Positions 62,561 to 64,000 of a stretch of DNA of 64,000 nucleotides are shown one piece after another (position 1 is the first letter of the stretch; the number at the start of each line of letters is the position of its first letter). The stretch lies in contig CM046832.1 of NCBI GenBank assembly GCA_025618425.1, positions 51,411,658 through 51,475,657 of the forward strand. The letters run 5' to 3'. The translations under genes and the position numbers were made by a program. This stretch comes from Heliocidaris tuberculata. Lineage: Eukaryota > Echinodermata > Echinoidea > Camarodonta > Echinometridae. The notes beneath the pieces were generated by a model. The model searched no databases. It saw nothing but the letters and a program-made list of their open reading frames with translations, and was not told where the DNA came from.

Positions 62561-64000
62561 GAGGGACATACAGATCGTGAGAGAAAGCATTAATAAAATA
62601 CGAGTGTACATGCAATGAAAGATATCCAAATTATGGACCCTCCTCCCCTTGTGTGCAGTTTGTTTACATTATGCCTCATTCAAATCACTGAAAGGGCATC
62701 ATTAAATTTCAATACATCGATCCCAGATGTGTACACGTTTTTATTGGTGACTGTTGAAATGATCAGGAATATTTTTTGTTTATCCAGTCCTTGAGGGCGG
62801 GGTATTATGTTTTCATTCTATAATGGTGACTTATTTATCTTTGTTTTAATTGATTTATTTACTGCTTTTTTTTGTGCTTTGACCTTGAAATAAATGACTA
62901 AAACAATATCGTATTTGATTGAAAGACCCTCTTGAATCCTGTGGTCCTTTTCCGTTTGCCATTCATAAACTTGTTTTTTTAAACTAAAACTGATTAGACT
63001 GTACGTCTTCCTTTTTAATGCTTATCTTTTTTTAATAAAACCTTCTCTTCTTCCCCTTTTTTCACATCCACTCTATTCTTCTATCACATCTAGTATTATC
63101 ATCATCTTCGATACTACCCCTTTCTCTCTCTCTCTCTCATCTCCTTTTTTCTGATAATACAAAACAGAACAGTTTCAGTACAAAAAAAAGTGGGGAGAAT
63201 GCAATAGAGAAAAGAGAATTCTACACATTAGTGCAAAAACACTAAAAAGGAGAAAGAAAAAGAAGAGGAGATGATTACAAGACAACATGGTATTGATTGT
63301 TGTATATTGTAGTAGGTATTAGTGAAAAATAATTGAGTTAAAATAGAACGCACATAAAGCCAACAAGAAATTCAACTGGAATGAGATAGATTGAGATTTT
63401 ATTAAGTTATAATTCTCTTGTACTAAAGTCAAAATTTTTCAATTTATCATTAAAAAATTTTAAATATACAAGTACAACATTACTGGACGGAGAATAGATA
63501 TATATCAAGGCTTGAAGAATACAGTAATGAGAAAATTACAAGGGCACACAAAGAAGAAATAAATGAAAATAGGTATTTAACAAACCTTCGGTGTAATGAA
63601 ACATGAATATATATATATATATATATATATACAAAAAATGCCCATGCACACTACACAGTCCAACAGCCACTAGAGTTAGAAAGATGATGCAAATTGAGGA
63701 AGATTTAAAAAGTCATATATTTGCCTTTCATAAATAGTTGAAAAAAATCCAAGTCGGGTGACATCATATGACTTCCTATTTGGGAAAATACCCAAGTGGA
63801 AGCCAAATGGCCTTACATATTTCAATACATTTCAAGACCTAACCCTATCACAATTTCTTCCTAAATCTGGTCATATTTTGATTATATATAGTGCACTGGG
63901 CACGAGTTGTTTTTTTTTTTCATTTCATAGACAATACACAAGAATTATTTACAGTAAACAAACTTGAAAGACATGATTGTATTGTTGAATATAAAGATAA
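62561..64000. other. AT-rich sequence at right edge, (TA)n microsatellite only
   Basis: No coding signal. Contains a (CT)n run near 63125 and a (TA)n run at 63607-63632. Open frames are short and of random composition. Confidence 0.6.

Overview
This window is a draft-assembly piece of an animal nuclear genome, most likely an echinoderm and probably a sea urchin. The AT-rich sequence, GT-AG introns of 0.3 to 7 kb, very dense small inverted-repeat transposons, frequent ACATGTACATG-type motifs and deuterostome-like proteins all point that way. The species assignment is an inference. There are no prokaryotic features and no CRISPR array.

Layout. (1) Positions 109-5300, minus strand: most of an IQUB orthologue (acidic N-terminus, ubiquitin-like domain, IQ motif) in seven coding exons; its C-terminus lies off the left edge. 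(2) 5.3-12.1 kb: intergenic. It holds several inverted-repeat elements, a decayed CR1/L2-type LINE (7378-9565), a CpG-containing stretch with an RFX X-box-like palindrome beside a CRE (10019-10040), and a duplicated repeat of which one copy carries a nested TA-flanked element. (3) 12155-27764, plus strand: 21 coding exons of the tail and linker of an inner-arm axonemal dynein heavy chain (DNAH3/7/12 group). The gene stops at a run of exactly 500 N just before AAA1 would begin. (4) 27765-28264: the gap. (5) 30253-57077, plus strand: 15 exons of a thioredoxin-glutathione reductase (TXNRD3 type) ending Gly-Cys-Sec-Gly, where the Sec codon is TGA followed by Gly and TAA. A polyadenylation signal (58662) and a candidate SECIS hairpin lie downstream. 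The 5' exons with the glutaredoxin CxxC are missing. (6) 58.7-64 kb: intergenic, with a TTAA-flanked THAP-encoding element (Kolobok-like) and a pogo/Tigger-like MITE.

How the genes relate: IQUB (radial spoke) and the dynein heavy chain (inner arm) are both ciliary/flagellar axoneme genes. They are transcribed divergently with an X-box-like motif between them, so shared RFX/FOXJ1-type control is a testable idea. The reductase is a redox selenoenzyme; in mammals TXNRD3 is testis-enriched. Both genes next to the 500-N gap are cut off at it: the dynein lacks its whole motor and the reductase lacks its start. The gap therefore hides tens of kilobases or marks a misjoin. Three one-base frameshifts in the dynein look like base-calling errors, not decay.

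Introns and spacers are packed with repeats: five good copies and one decayed copy of a TTAA-flanked ~0.4 kb MITE, at least ten foldback elements, and two unusual elements with a terminal hairpin, short terminal inverted repeats and a ~146-150 bp minisatellite body.
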